In this document: positions 53,446 through 62,142 of the stretch, one piece after another
How positions within the stretch are numbered: position 1 is the first letter of the stretch
How the letters are laid out: each line of letters opens with the position of its first letter
From: Tumebacillus algifaecis
Lineage (GTDB): Bacteria; Bacillota; Bacilli; Tumebacillales; Tumebacillaceae
Reading direction: 5' to 3'
NCBI RefSeq assembly: GCF_002243515.1
Contig: NZ_CP022657.1
Location: forward strand, 3,643,501-3,707,500
Length of the DNA stretch: 64,000 nucleotides
The notes under the pieces: model-generated
Databases searched by the model: none
Seen by the model: only the letters and a program-made list of their open reading frames with translations
Told to the model about the DNA's origin: nothing
Position numbers and translations under genes: made by a program

Positions 53446-53730
53446 GTGAACAAGCAGGTGAAGCCGGATGAACGAGAAGAACAACAGCCAGAACAAAGCA
53501 AATATGTCGTGGAAAAAAATGAAGCATGGCGCGCATTTGGACTGGTATCGGCCATCGGGATCGATCTGGCCATCTGCACGGTGGGCGGCACGTTGCTCGG
53601 ACAGTGGCTAGACGGACTGCTTGGCACCTCGCCGTGGATGCTTTTGCTCGGCATTTTGCTCGGTCTTACTGCCGGCATCTACGGGATCACCAAGCTGATC
53701 GCCGTCTTCAACTCGGATGCAAAGAAGTGA
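53446..53730 (+). CDS. AtpZ/AtpI-like F0F1-ATPase-associated protein
   Basis: The 94-residue protein has a charged Glu/Gln-rich N-terminal part and two membrane helices (about 40-62 and 66-88) of the AtpZ pattern: LAICTVGGTLLGQWLDGLLG then SPWMLLLGILLGLTAGIYGI. AtpZ/AtpI assist c-ring assembly or metal transport with ATP synthase. No atp operon is adjacent, so it is an orphan here. The GTG at 53446 follows GGAGGT at 7 bases and is preferred to 53431. Confidence 0.8.
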   Translation: MNKQVKPDEREEQQPEQSKYVVEKNEAWRAFGLVSAIGIDLAICTVGGTLLGQWLDGLLGTSPWMLLLGILLGLTAGIYGITKLIAVFNSDAKK

Positions 53731-53749
53731 CGTGCAACGAACGCGTTCC

Positions 53750-54328
53750 TCAGGATTCCTTAAACGGATTGCTCTTCAGAACTTCGTCGATCTTCGTGAG
53801 CTCCTGACTGAAGGATTGGAGGCGGCCGATGGTTTCCGCTTCAAGGTCCGCATCACCTTGTTGTCTGGCCGCTGTAAATTGTTCCAGCGACATATACAGG
53901 TGTCCCATGATGATCTCCCTTGTCAAACGCAGATCAAAATCAGCCGCTAATTTGCGCTCTTGAAACGGTCCGTCATCCATGATGAGACCGTTTAAGTACA
54001 GTGTACGGTATAATTCCCCGCGGTTCGTTTCGTACTTTTCGCCACGCAACTTAAACTCACTGATCAAGGCGTCGATCGCTTTGACCATACGACCATCTCC
54101 CTTTTTCACCCGCAGATACTCGATCAACACATGCAGTGTCTTTCCATTTTCGTACATGTAGAAGATCACTTCCTCGTCTCGTAAATACAGGTGAAAGATC
54201 AGAGACTTGCCTTTCCCTTTCTCCTCCAGTTGGACCCCAGTGCGAATTACGCGTGCTTTCCAAAGATCGACCTGCGCGCGAGTGCTTTCGCCCGAAATGT
54301 TTCGATAGATCACAATCTGGTTTTCCAT
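53750..54328 (-). CDS. Hypothetical protein, 192 aa
   Basis: This is a soluble protein with an N-terminal beta half (MENQIVIYRNISGESTRAQV, then LIFHLYLRDEEVIFYMYENG) and a helical C-terminal half (TREIIMGHLYMSLEQFTAAR). The family is unrecognised. AGGAGG lies before the ATG. It converges on the AtpZ gene with 19 bases between. Confidence 0.7.
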   Translation of the reverse strand: MENQIVIYRNISGESTRAQVDLWKARVIRTGVQLEEKGKGKSLIFHLYLRDEEVIFYMYENGKTLHVLIEYLRVKKGDGRMVKAIDALISEFKLRGEKYETNRGELYRTLYLNGLIMDDGPFQERKLAADFDLRLTREIIMGHLYMSLEQFTAARQQGDADLEAETIGRLQSFSQELTKIDEVLKSNPFKES

Positions 54329-54440
54329 TCTGCGTCACCCTCCTCGGTGCTGATCGGAGGCTTTTCGAGAGAAAAAGGTTTGACATATCTTATGTCCTAG
54401 AGCCGATTTTATGACTTCAATTTCATAAAAATGGGCAAGT

Positions 54441-54466
54441 AAAAAGACCCCTTGACGGGGCCTTCT
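54441..54466 (-). terminator. Terminator of the lipoprotein gene
   Basis: GGCCCC-GTCA-AGGGGTC with flanking A/T runs forms the hairpin. Confidence 0.8.
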
Positions 54467-54543
54467 TCCTATAAACAACAATCCCGATCTGTTTATTTTC
54501 TTTCTTGTTTGCTCACTCGTTCGATCAACGCTTGTTTTTATTG

Positions 54544-55011
54544 CTAATCATTTTTAGGTGACTCGAAGTGTCCTTGAAAATCGACTTCATCGACTTTCCA
54601 TGTTCCATCAACAGAAATGAGCTTCAACCCCACATGCCTATAGTATAGAGAGCGGTCCGGATTATAAACGACCGTCGTGTTTACGATATATCCATCTTGG
54701 TGATCCGCCCCGATTTCAAACACATCGTTAATCACCACATCTTTAACTTCCGGTAGGCCTTGACGACCTCTTACATTATGAACATAGTCATCGTATCCGA
54801 GCAGGCCTTCCTTCATCATTTTCTGACCCTTCTCGGTGGCGTATTCGGTGCCTTGTAAGTCCTCACCTTCAGCACGATTCAAGTAATCTAATGCGGCTTT
54901 GTCAAACTTTACTGCAACTTCCTGTGCATTTGATTTGTCCTGAGAACGATCTCCGCATCCTGTTGCCAACATACTTGTAACAAGAAGCAACACACCAATG
55001 ATCTTTCTCAT
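54544..55011 (-). CDS. Predicted lipoprotein with DUF4878/Ntf2-like fold
   Basis: From the ATG at 55011 (GGAAGGTG upstream) the 155-residue protein has signal MRKIIGVLLLVTSMLATGC with lipid Cys19. The mature domain ends in a pattern of curved strands (DGYIVNTTVVYNPDRSLYYR, then HVGLKLISVDGTWKVDEVDF) that looks like an NTF2/DUF4878-type fold. Function unknown. The open frame to 55176 runs without a site and is not used. It lies 92 bases downstream of the LCP gene on the same strand. Confidence 0.75.
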   Translation of the reverse strand: MRKIIGVLLLVTSMLATGCGDRSQDKSNAQEVAVKFDKAALDYLNRAEGEDLQGTEYATEKGQKMMKEGLLGYDDYVHNVRGRQGLPEVKDVVINDVFEIGADHQDGYIVNTTVVYNPDRSLYYRHVGLKLISVDGTWKVDEVDFQGHFESPKND

Positions 55012-55103
55012 GACGTCACCTTCCACTTCTTTTCGAAGTCTCTTCCTTTTTTCTAGGATTCGAGTTTGTGACACCACCAGACAAACGTCCCGGTTTATAG
55101 AAA

Positions 55104-56336
55104 TCAATTCACCATTTGAACAAGCGCTGCGCTCACATAGCCGTACATGCCATCTTTGGTGCGGACGTAGTACCAATCGCCTTGCTGTTCTTCGACCGAC
55201 AACAGCTCACCGGCGTAGACCTGCCCGATTATCTCATGCTCCGTCCCCGGCTTCTGACGCAGGTTGACATATTCGCCAGAGACCTTTGCTGACGGCCCTG
55301 TGGATGTCGTCTGTGCGGGCGGTGGCTGTTGAGTGCCCTGATTGCTGTTGCCAGTTGGGCCATTCTGTGGTACTTCCTGATGGTTTTTATCGGTGCCCGG
55401 CTCAATCGTCGTTGCGGTCTGTGTATCCCCGATCTTCTCATGGACGAACTGGCGCGTCCCTTCGATGTCGGGCCAGAGGATCTGCTCGCCGCTTACGTTC
55501 AACTGTTCGGTCAAAAATTCAACGGGTGGCAACTGCTCGGTCACCATGCCGGACGCATCCACTTTCAAGCCAAGCGCGATCAGTTTGTACAGATCGCCCG
55601 CCGCCACGTTGCTCGACGTATACGGCGTCACTTCTTTTAAAATCTTGGGCAACTTGAGCGCCATGCTCGGCGAAGCAATCTTTTGCCCAACGATTTTTAC
55701 CATTTCTCGCTGGCGTTCCGTGCGGTCAAAATCGGCGCGTGCCGTGCCGCGGTATCGCACATACATCAAGGCCTGTTGACCTGTGAGATGCTGCTCGCCC
55801 GCGTTGAGCAAAATATCATACACGCCATCATCGGCATGCACCATTTTCTCTTGGACGTTCACATCCACGCCGCCGATCGCGTCGATGATTTTCGCAAAAC
55901 CTTGAAAGTCGGTCGCAACATAATAATGAATCGGCAAGTCTAAAAAGTCTTGCACCGTCGAGATCAGCAATTCTGGCCCACCATAGGCAAACGCTGCGTT
56001 GATCTTCGCTTGCCCAACACCTTCGATGTTGACATACGTGTCCCGCATGATCGAGAACAGCGATGCTTTTTTGGTGACCGGATTGACGCTTAACAACAAG
56101 ATCGTGTCGGAGCGGGGTTGCTCTCCTTCCCCGCGGGAATCGACACCCAGGAAGAGGATGTTTACTTGTTCCTTGCCCTCCCATGTCGCGGTATTCAGCA
56201 GATTGTCTCCTGTGGAGAACGTATTGTTTGAATTGACCGCATCTAAGAATGAAAACATCGAGTAGACGTAATACCCGGCAACCAACAAGACTGCCATCAG
56301 CAACACGCTGATGAACCGAAGCCATTTTTTCTTCAC
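55104..56336 (-). CDS. LytR-CpsA-Psr (LCP) family wall polymer ligase with SH3 domain
   Basis: The 410-residue protein has one N-terminal membrane helix (7-26) and the LCP domain (about 58-260): NILFLGVDSRG, RSDTILLLSVNP, FSIMRDTYVNI, then YVRYRGTARADFDRTERQR with the phosphate-binding Arg residues. A Gln/Thr/Pro linker follows, then a bacterial SH3 domain (347-410, VNLRQKPGTEHEIIGQVYAG). LCP enzymes attach teichoic acid or capsule to peptidoglycan. The C-terminal SH3 is an addition that may bind wall. It starts with GTG after GGAGGAG at 8 bases. Confidence 0.93.
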   Translation of the reverse strand: MKKKWLRFISVLLMAVLLVAGYYVYSMFSFLDAVNSNNTFSTGDNLLNTATWEGKEQVNILFLGVDSRGEGEQPRSDTILLLSVNPVTKKASLFSIMRDTYVNIEGVGQAKINAAFAYGGPELLISTVQDFLDLPIHYYVATDFQGFAKIIDAIGGVDVNVQEKMVHADDGVYDILLNAGEQHLTGQQALMYVRYRGTARADFDRTERQREMVKIVGQKIASPSMALKLPKILKEVTPYTSSNVAAGDLYKLIALGLKVDASGMVTEQLPPVEFLTEQLNVSGEQILWPDIEGTRQFVHEKIGDTQTATTIEPGTDKNHQEVPQNGPTGNSNQGTQQPPPAQTTSTGPSAKVSGEYVNLRQKPGTEHEIIGQVYAGELLSVEEQQGDWYYVRTKDGMYGYVSAALVQMVN

Positions 56337-56473
56337 GCATTCATCTCCTCCATCCAAATTCTATTCCACGCATCCGTTCCTTTTCCTGTATTCTTAACGA
56401 TTTCATTCCCTTTTTGACTCGATCCGTGTTACTCTGTTGGTACAAGCATCCATATGACGGAGGAGGTTATAAC

Positions 56474-56815
56474 ATGTCGGACTGCATCTTCTGCAAAATT
56501 GTTGCAGGTGAAATCCCTTCCAAAAAAATCTACGAAGACGACCACGTGCTCGCCTTCCATGACATCAATCCGATCGCGCCCGTTCACGCGCTGGTCATCC
56601 CGAAAAAGCACATCCAAAGCGTGTTGCATGTAGGACTTGAGGATGGCGAGACCGTACATAAGATCCACTTGGCGATTCAAGAAGTCGCGAAGATCCTTGG
56701 CGTCGCGGAAAGCGGCTTTCGCGTGATCACCAACACCGGGGAACACGGCCAGCAGACCGTCTTCCATATTCACTACCATGTGATCGGTGGACGCCAACTG
56801 AACTGGGATATGTAA
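56474..56815 (+). CDS. HIT-family nucleotide-binding protein
   Basis: The 113-residue protein has the histidine triad HIHYHVIGG (98-106) and the start CIFCKIVAGEIPSKKIYEDD. HIT (Hint-type) proteins hydrolyse or bind adenosine phosphoramidates and similar nucleotides as dimers. The ATG at 56474 lies after GGAGGAGG. The frame extends to 56414 without a site. A bidirectional terminator follows. Confidence 0.95.
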   Translation: MSDCIFCKIVAGEIPSKKIYEDDHVLAFHDINPIAPVHALVIPKKHIQSVLHVGLEDGETVHKIHLAIQEVAKILGVAESGFRVITNTGEHGQQTVFHIHYHVIGGRQLNWDM

Positions 56816-56823
56816 AGCTCACC

Positions 56824-56853
56824 AAAAAGACCAGCCTATCGCTGGTCTTTTTT
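56824..56853. terminator. Bidirectional terminator hit / flippase
   Basis: AAAAAGACCAGC pairs with GCTGGTCTTTTTT. It overlaps the end of the flippase gene. Confidence 0.9.
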
Positions 56854-58182
56854 GCGCAGTTTGCTGGTTAGTTTGCCAAGCAGATTTTTGTACTGCCCGA
56901 TTTCATCTGGCTGTAACACGAACAGCTTGCGGGGCGAATATTCGGTCGCTTTGCAGAAATAGAAGACGGCAATCGAAAAGATGATCAGGTACCCTGTCGA
57001 TTTGGCAAGCGCCATTCCGGCCGCGCCAAAGTGCAGCAGACCGTAGAAGAACAGTGTGAGCACGACGTTCGAGACGACAGACACCGCTTCCAGCCGGATC
57101 AGTATTTTCGGCTGCCCTAACTGATTGGTAAAGAAAGAGGTCAGCACGTTTGCCAGCCCCAGCATCGCCACGCCCGGCAGCAAGATATAAAACGGAACGA
57201 GCGACGGCTCAAACTTTTCACCAAAAGCGAGGCGAATCACCGTCGGCATCAGCAGATAGAAAATGATCAGCGAGGCGAGCAGAATCACGCCCGTATGCCG
57301 AAACGTGCGCGCCGTCAGCAGCGAAGAATCTTTTTCCTCCAGCGAGGACACGCGAGTCAGCACCACTTGCAGCAAGGACGAGGAGACAAAGAGCAACATG
57401 TCAGCGACTGTGATGGCCACCGAGTAGATCCCCGCCGTCTCGACCCCGATCAGGAAGAGAACGAGGTAAAAGTCGATCCGATAGTTGATCTGCGTCAACA
57501 GCCGACTGCCTGCCAACTGGTTGCCATACCGAAACACTTCCTTGAGCAACGAGCGATCCGCTTTGGGCCACAGGCTGACCTTCCCTTTTTTCACCGCGAC
57601 CACGGCGGAAATCAGCGAGGTGAGCACATAGGAGGCCAGCCACGCGATAAAGGTAAAGCAGACCTTGTCCCCATACTCGGTCGGCAGTGTGCAGGCGGCG
57701 ATAATCAGCGGAATGATCAACATCGACTGCAGCGTGTTCAGCCGATTCAGCCATTGCAGTTCATTGAGTCCCAAGACGAGACGCGTCACATAGACGTGAA
57801 GCAATGCAAACGGTGCGGCCAGTCCTGCGATCCACCAAGCCATCGCTTCGGTCGGCTTGCCCTGCCAGAACGTTTCCCAAAACCACGGCGTCACCAAGAG
57901 CGCCACGAGAAAGATCACCGAGACCAGCAGGAAGCAAAAGAACAGCGTTGTGGAAAACACTTTTGCAGGCGACTGCTTCCGCTTGTTGATCCCATACGGT
58001 ATGTATTCGGAGTACGCTCCGACAAATGGCGAGTAAATGGCTAGGTTGTTGGTGATCGTGGTCAAAAACCCCCGTCCCTCCGGCCCCAAAAAACGCGCCG
58101 TCATGATCGCGGTGATCAGCACCAGCCCCGCCCCTAAAAACTTGTAAAACAAGGCCCACAGGACCCGCATGTATGACGTCAT
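56836..58182 (-). CDS. Oligosaccharide flippase (Wzx-like, MATE superfamily)
   Basis: From the ATG at 58182 the 448-residue protein has about 12-14 hydrophobic helices and the common start FYKFLGAGLVLITAIMTARFLGPEGRGFLTTI of polysaccharide biosynthesis flippases (≤20-residue landmarks: ITAIMTARFLGPEGRG). Members move lipid-linked oligosaccharides to the outer face. No glycosyltransferase genes are near, so the substrate is unknown. The Lys-rich C-terminal tail (LGKLTSKLRKKDQR) is cytoplasmic. An AGAAGGGG site lies 5 bases before the ATG. Confidence 0.88.
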   Translation of the reverse strand: MTSYMRVLWALFYKFLGAGLVLITAIMTARFLGPEGRGFLTTITNNLAIYSPFVGAYSEYIPYGINKRKQSPAKVFSTTLFFCFLLVSVIFLVALLVTPWFWETFWQGKPTEAMAWWIAGLAAPFALLHVYVTRLVLGLNELQWLNRLNTLQSMLIIPLIIAACTLPTEYGDKVCFTFIAWLASYVLTSLISAVVAVKKGKVSLWPKADRSLLKEVFRYGNQLAGSRLLTQINYRIDFYLVLFLIGVETAGIYSVAITVADMLLFVSSSLLQVVLTRVSSLEEKDSSLLTARTFRHTGVILLASLIIFYLLMPTVIRLAFGEKFEPSLVPFYILLPGVAMLGLANVLTSFFTNQLGQPKILIRLEAVSVVSNVVLTLFFYGLLHFGAAGMALAKSTGYLIIFSIAVFYFCKATEYSPRKLFVLQPDEIGQYKNLLGKLTSKLRKKDQR

Positions 58183-58281
58183 AAGAACCCCTTCTTCTTC
58201 TAAACAAGCATGGTATGAAATCATGTAGATTCCATTTTATCACAGTTGAAGCTGTCCTCCTACGCCTGTTTGTTTACAATC

Positions 58282-58310
58282 GCATGTCTGTCCCCTTTTT
58301 TGCATAGGTA
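58282..58310 (+). promoter_or_regulatory. Sigma-E-like promoter candidate for ytrHI
   Basis: GCATGTC, 14 bases, CATAGGTA. It partly matches the sigma-E pattern, fitting the known mother-cell expression of ytrH. Confidence 0.35.
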
Positions 58311-58343
58311 TCAACAAAGACATGGGACGAGGAGTGAGAGTCT

Positions 58344-58667
58344 GTGGGATTTTTGAGTACGGTCATCCTCGACTTCTTCGTAGCGCTCGGAATCGTGCTC
58401 GGCGGCTCGATCTTCGGGGCGATGGGGGCGTTTCTCACACATCGCCCGCCGATGACAGAAATGGTGGACATGGCGGATAAATTGAAAATCTGGGCGCTGG
58501 TCGCCGCGCTCGGGGGCACGATGGATGCGCTGAAAGTGCTGGAGACGGGCGTGCTCGGCGGGCAGTTCGGCGCACCGATCAAGCAGCTTTGCTATATTGT
58601 AGCGGCCTTTCTCGGCTGCAACGTCGGCTACTTTTTGATCAAATGGATGGTCGGTGAGATCAAATGA
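58344..58667 (+). CDS. ytrH: Sporulation membrane protein YtrH
   Basis: The 107-residue protein has three hydrophobic segments: VILDFFVALGIVLGGSIFGA at 7-26, LKIWALVAALGGTMDALKVL at 47-66, and IVAAFLGCNVGYFLIKWMVG near the end. It matches YtrH of Bacillus, a sigma-E-controlled membrane protein needed for efficient sporulation. GTG start after GAGGAG at 8-9 bases. It overlaps ytrI by 4 bases. Confidence 0.9.
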   Translation: MGFLSTVILDFFVALGIVLGGSIFGAMGAFLTHRPPMTEMVDMADKLKIWALVAALGGTMDALKVLETGVLGGQFGAPIKQLCYIVAAFLGCNVGYFLIKWMVGEIK

Positions 58668-59152
58668 GAACCCGTCAGTTTCTGGCCACCTTTTCGGTCG
58701 GGGCGCTTTTTGGTTCGGCGGTGCTCTTAACGTTTAGCGGACACGATCTGGATCTGCTGTACCTGCGCCTGACCGAGCGGCAGAACGAACTGAACCAACT
58801 GCAAGAAGACCATCAGAAATTGCAGGAAAAACTGACGCACATCGAAAAATCGAACGTCCGTAAAATTCACAAGATCAATGTCACCGTGCTTCAGGCCCCC
58901 GATGAGTTCATCAAATTGGCCGTGCAAAAAGAGGTCAAAAACCGCATGAAAAAGCTGGTCGATAAAGAGTTGAAACTGTTCGAAGAGAATCCCGATGTGT
59001 TCCACGATTTTCTGGACAGTCGGCAGTTCCACATCTCCGACCACCTGATCACGATCAAAATGAAATATGTGGTCGTGGGCGAGACGACGACCATTTTCAT
59101 CGAAGCCTTTAAGGATGCAGAGTCGCTGAGCCACTCTGCACAAGGCACATAA
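58664..59152 (+). CDS. ytrI: Sporulation membrane protein YtrI
   Basis: The 162-residue protein has one N-terminal membrane helix (7-24), then a coiled coil (RLTERQNELNQLQEDHQKLQ), then a globular part (KINVTVLQAPDEFIKLAVQK and later HLITIKMKYVVVGETTTIFI). It corresponds to YtrI, encoded with ytrH in sporulating Bacilli. Coupled to ytrH by an ATGA overlap. Confidence 0.88.
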   Translation: MRTRQFLATFSVGALFGSAVLLTFSGHDLDLLYLRLTERQNELNQLQEDHQKLQEKLTHIEKSNVRKIHKINVTVLQAPDEFIKLAVQKEVKNRMKKLVDKELKLFEENPDVFHDFLDSRQFHISDHLITIKMKYVVVGETTTIFIEAFKDAESLSHSAQGT

Positions 59153-59181
59153 AAACCCGCCGATCAATGGCGGGTGATTTT
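59151..59181. terminator. Bidirectional terminator
   Basis: AAAACCCGCC and GGCGGGT with A and T runs form the hairpin. It lies over the end of the minus-strand gene. Confidence 0.8.
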
Positions 59182-59673
59182 GGCCTGTTCTTGCATGCGG
59201 ATCATCTGAATCTTCAAGCGGTGCAGTTCCATCGCATCAAATTGGCAGACGAAGGTGGCGACGCGGGTCAGATGTTCGACCATCTCCTCCTTGCCGGACA
59301 GTTTCGGAGGCATTTGATCGGTCAACCCGATGATGCCAAGTTCGGCGATCGATTCGATCAACGTGCGGTCTTGCGTCCAGTCGAGGCGGAAGACCGCAGT
59401 ATGCTCGACATCGCCATACGCATAATCGACATGTCCGAGCAGGTAGAAATTATCTTCAAACGCGACGATGGCGCTGACAAGTCCGTAGGTGAGTTGTTTT
59501 TCTGTGTTGCCTGGCTCAAGTGTAACCTTGAGTCCGCCGTGCGGGACGAGCAGAGGCCAGGTCAATTGGTTAGGAATATGGAAAAGACCTGTCTGAACGG
59601 GAGCGGGAAACTTTTGTAATTGTTCGGCCGCTTCCGCTCCGCTGACCAGCTCTAAGTGCGGTTTTTGCTGCAT
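59164..59673 (-). CDS. Hypothetical protein, 169 aa
   Basis: This is a soluble protein with beta-rich N-terminal two thirds (GGLKVTLEPG, LVSAIVAFEDNFYLLGHVDY, HTAVFRLDWT) and a C-terminal helical tail with Met/Gln/Arg (LHRLKIQMIRMQEQAK). No family recognised. AAGAGGAGG lies before the start. It is 28 bases downstream of the next minus-strand gene, so an operon of two is likely. Confidence 0.7.
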   Translation of the reverse strand: MQQKPHLELVSGAEAAEQLQKFPAPVQTGLFHIPNQLTWPLLVPHGGLKVTLEPGNTEKQLTYGLVSAIVAFEDNFYLLGHVDYAYGDVEHTAVFRLDWTQDRTLIESIAELGIIGLTDQMPPKLSGKEEMVEHLTRVATFVCQFDAMELHRLKIQMIRMQEQAKITRH

Positions 59674-59701
59674 GAATGAATACCTCCTCTTGAGACGTTC
59701 G

Positions 59702-60322
59702 CTATTCCGGTTTGATCTTCAGCAACAGGGGATTGGTGCGCGAGCCGTCGCTTGCGCTTTTCGTGTAGAACTCGACGAGCAACACTTTTCCTTTGTATTC
59801 GGAAACGAGCGGGATTTCGGCCTGCACCGGGCTCCAAGCGGGAGCACCTTCCCCTGCTTGCAGTACGCTTTCCGGTTCGAGTAGCATTCCGGTCTCGTCT
59901 TTGACGCGGAAATAGGCAACGCCTTCAAAAGCGCGCATATCTAAGAATACGTAGAGAGTGCGGCTGGCGTCCGACCAGTCGATGCTTTTCAGTTGAAACG
60001 CGTCGTTTACGTAGCCGCGGTCGCGAATGTTCATCGAGCCACTTCCGCTGTAGGCGGCGAACGAAATCGCATCGGTCGCCGGGACGGGCGTTTGCGATGT
60101 GCCCGGCTCCGGGGTAGGAGTTGTTGGTGGCGCCGGTTGCTGCGCTGGCTCCTGGGCGGGCTTAGGCTCCTGATGTTGCTCACCTGGCTGTTCGGTGACA
60201 GGCTTCCCAATCGGCTCATCCTGTTTGGAAAAATAGGTGTTGCTCAGGTATGCGACAGCTCCCACGACCACAACAGCTCCGAGCCAGATCGGCCACGCCT
60301 TCTTGTTGGTCAACTTCCCCAT
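59702..60322 (-). CDS. Membrane-anchored protein with Gmad2-like beta domain
   Basis: From the ATG at 60322 (GGAGGGG upstream) the 206-residue protein has an N-terminal membrane helix (about 12-32), a Pro/Gln/Glu/Thr-rich linker (~38-85) and a C-terminal beta domain. That domain has RTLYVFLDMRAFEGVAYFRV and EYKGKVLLVEFYTKSASDGS. The end motif resembles the immunoglobulin-like Gmad2 domain of spore-germination proteins, which I give with caution. Function unknown. Confidence 0.65.
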   Translation of the reverse strand: MGKLTNKKAWPIWLGAVVVVGAVAYLSNTYFSKQDEPIGKPVTEQPGEQHQEPKPAQEPAQQPAPPTTPTPEPGTSQTPVPATDAISFAAYSGSGSMNIRDRGYVNDAFQLKSIDWSDASRTLYVFLDMRAFEGVAYFRVKDETGMLLEPESVLQAGEGAPAWSPVQAEIPLVSEYKGKVLLVEFYTKSASDGSRTNPLLLKIKPE

Positions 60323-60502
60323 GGTGACACCCCTCCTCATCGTACACTATGTAAATCATCTCAAAGATCGACCTGAACTGTCAATTGACGCGCAGAAATA
60401 CGACCCTGCCTCGATGCGTGAATCCGGCCGCTCAAGGCGGGAAGCGCAGGAAAGGTGTATAATAGAAAGATCGAAAGTCAGGTCAAAGGAGACATAGGAA
60501 TC

Positions 60503-60829
60503 ATGGCAAAATTGTACCGCGAGATGAGCAATGAGGAATTGGACGTGGAGATGAAACGGCTACAAGACGAAGGGAATCGTGCGCTTGCCGAACAGCGTTA
60601 CGAGGAACTGGACGTATTGGAGCGTAAATATTATCTCGCGCTTTCCTATACCATGGACAAAGCGCAGATCAAAATTGGCAAAACCTACACGATTATCGAT
60701 TCGCAAGACCGTTTCGAAGTGACGCGAATGGATGGCGTGATGGCCTGGGGCTATCTCAACGGTGTGCGGTTGGAAGAAGCCTATCCGATGGCGATGCTGG
60801 TCGATCCGGAGCAAGGAGCAAATCAGTGA
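60503..60829 (+). CDS. yfhH: YfhH-family protein
   Basis: The 108-residue protein matches YfhH (DUF1811): helical start MSNEELDVEMKRLQDEGNRA, then LDVLERKYYLALSYTMD, and the barrel part KTYTIIDSQDRFEVTRMDGV with MAWGYLNGV. In B. subtilis yfhH is an uncharacterised gene; this fold is SH3-like. AAAGGAG lies 11 bases before the ATG at 60503. It overlaps the next gene by 4 bases (GTGA). Confidence 0.87.
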   Translation: MAKLYREMSNEELDVEMKRLQDEGNRALAEQRYEELDVLERKYYLALSYTMDKAQIKIGKTYTIIDSQDRFEVTRMDGVMAWGYLNGVRLEEAYPMAMLVDPEQGANQ

Positions 60830-61449
60830 GCCGCAAGCACCGTCACCGCGAAAACAAGGTGAAAAAGATGCACACGATCATCGGCGGCTACGAGAAGGTG
60901 TTGGAGGATCTCGGCACGATCGAGCAGGTGCGCTCGGTGATCACAGGAGTCATCTCCCCGCATAAATCGGAGCAGGAGGAGATGACGTTTCAGTATTTTA
61001 CAGACAGCGGGCTGAAACTTTTGGCCAAGACGACAGAGGCGATTCAGGAGATTTTCATCGTCTGCGAAGACGGAGATAAACAGCGGGTGCTCGACGAACT
61101 CCGCACCCGCGGGCATCTAAAGGAGAAGGTGAAAAAGATGAAAAAAGGCAAAAGCAAAGGGAGCAATAAACAGCAAAACGCACAACAGCGCGACCCGCTC
61201 GACAACTACCGCGTCGGCAAAAACGACATGCCCAAAGAGAAAGGCACCACCCTCAAAGACCTGCTCAACCCAGAGATGCTAAAACAACTGCAAGAAAAGT
61301 CCTCCGAGATGAAAGCACAAGAGCGCGCCCAAGAAGACCAACGCCGCCAAGCCGAAGTCACTCGCCGCGAAAAAGAGCAGAAGGAATTGGATAACAACTT
61401 CGAATACCTGCTCAACAACTCCAAACAAGACTGGAAGCAGTATAAATAG
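60826..61449 (+). CDS. DUF2103-DUF3886 fusion protein
   Basis: It starts with GTG after AAGGAG. In the 207-residue chain, residues ~5-95 follow the DUF2103 pattern (HTIIGGYEKVLEDLGTIEQV, VITGVISPHK, FTDSGLKLLAKTTEAIQEIF). A Lys/Gly/Asn linker (~100-135) leads to residues ~140-207 of the YqkE/DUF3886 pattern: GTTLKDLLNPEMLKQLQEKS, a charged coiled coil, and FEYLLNNSKQDWKQYK. The two parts are normally separate proteins. Neither has a known function. Coupled to yfhH by the overlap. Confidence 0.75.
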   Translation: MSRKHRHRENKVKKMHTIIGGYEKVLEDLGTIEQVRSVITGVISPHKSEQEEMTFQYFTDSGLKLLAKTTEAIQEIFIVCEDGDKQRVLDELRTRGHLKEKVKKMKKGKSKGSNKQQNAQQRDPLDNYRVGKNDMPKEKGTTLKDLLNPEMLKQLQEKSSEMKAQERAQEDQRRQAEVTRREKEQKELDNNFEYLLNNSKQDWKQYK

Positions 61450-61609
61450 GATCTGACAGTCACAGTCTGCACATCTAAACCCTTATCGTTTGAATAGGAT
61501 GAAGGCGTCAGATCAGCGACAGACGTATTGCAGGAATCTTCGGGGTATTTTATCGATCTTCCGCTCGTGCAGCACCCCAAAAGTGAATCATAATGAGCAT
61601 GCGAACAGG

Positions 61610-61640
61610 AAAAAACCCCCGTGGTTGAAACGGGGGTTTT
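61610..61640. terminator. Bidirectional terminator
   Basis: AAAACCCCCGT and ACGGGGGTTTT form the stem, with A and T runs. It ends the riboswitch-controlled gene on the minus strand and may serve the fusion gene on the plus strand. Confidence 0.9.
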
Positions 61641-61688
61641 GCCTTTCTGAAACGCTTGCCAGTTAAACAGACGAGGGTTTCCTCGCAG

Positions 61689-62099
61689 CTATTGCTTGAC
61701 GCTTGCTTGTTTCACCACAGGTGAATTGCCGCCTGCTGCCCGCTTGATTGGAAAGACGGGGCGAAGATAGCGGTCGTAGAAGCCTTGACGGGCCAGGAAG
61801 GTATGCAACGGGTCCTCGACGAACATGCGCCACAGGACACGGCGACCGTTTGATTCTGGGAAGATCACGTAACGGCGCAGCGGCTCTCCACTCGCATCGG
61901 CCAGCCAAAGCGAGGTGACCTGCTCCAGATCACGCACGCGCTTGAACAGCACCTCAGTTCCGCATCGGGCGCAGGTGCTTGGTTGCCAGGCGACCTCTTC
62001 AAAGCTGCCCTCTACCGTCAGAATCTCCTCAAACGTTGCTCCCTTCGCTTCACAATGCGGGCAGGTCACCCGCTCCCCATATCGCTCCTCGAATACCAT
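61689..62099 (-). CDS. Uncharacterised zinc-ribbon protein under ZTP riboswitch control
   Basis: The 136-residue protein carries two CxxC pairs: CPHC (Cys13, Cys16) and CARC (Cys43, Cys46), a probable zinc ribbon. The remainder has an aromatic-rich part (RRYVIFPESNGRRVLWRMFV, then FLARQGFYDRYLRPVFPIKR) and a Gly/Ser/Val tail. It is not a known purine or one-carbon enzyme. Its ATG lies 44 bases after the riboswitch terminator with GAGGAGAGAGGGGG before it, so the leader belongs to this gene. Link to folate or ZMP is inferred only from the riboswitch. Confidence 0.8.
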   Translation of the reverse strand: MVFEERYGERVTCPHCEAKGATFEEILTVEGSFEEVAWQPSTCARCGTEVLFKRVRDLEQVTSLWLADASGEPLRRYVIFPESNGRRVLWRMFVEDPLHTFLARQGFYDRYLRPVFPIKRAAGGNSPVVKQASVKQ

Positions 62100-62142
62100 C
62101 TGACAAACGCCCCCTCTCTCCTCATCCCTACTGTCTCGGCTC

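Noticed and set aside
61498-61593. Short coding-like stretch after the fusion gene
   Set aside because: 31 codons with plausible composition end at 61593, but it has no start codon or ribosome site. Too short to support as a remnant.
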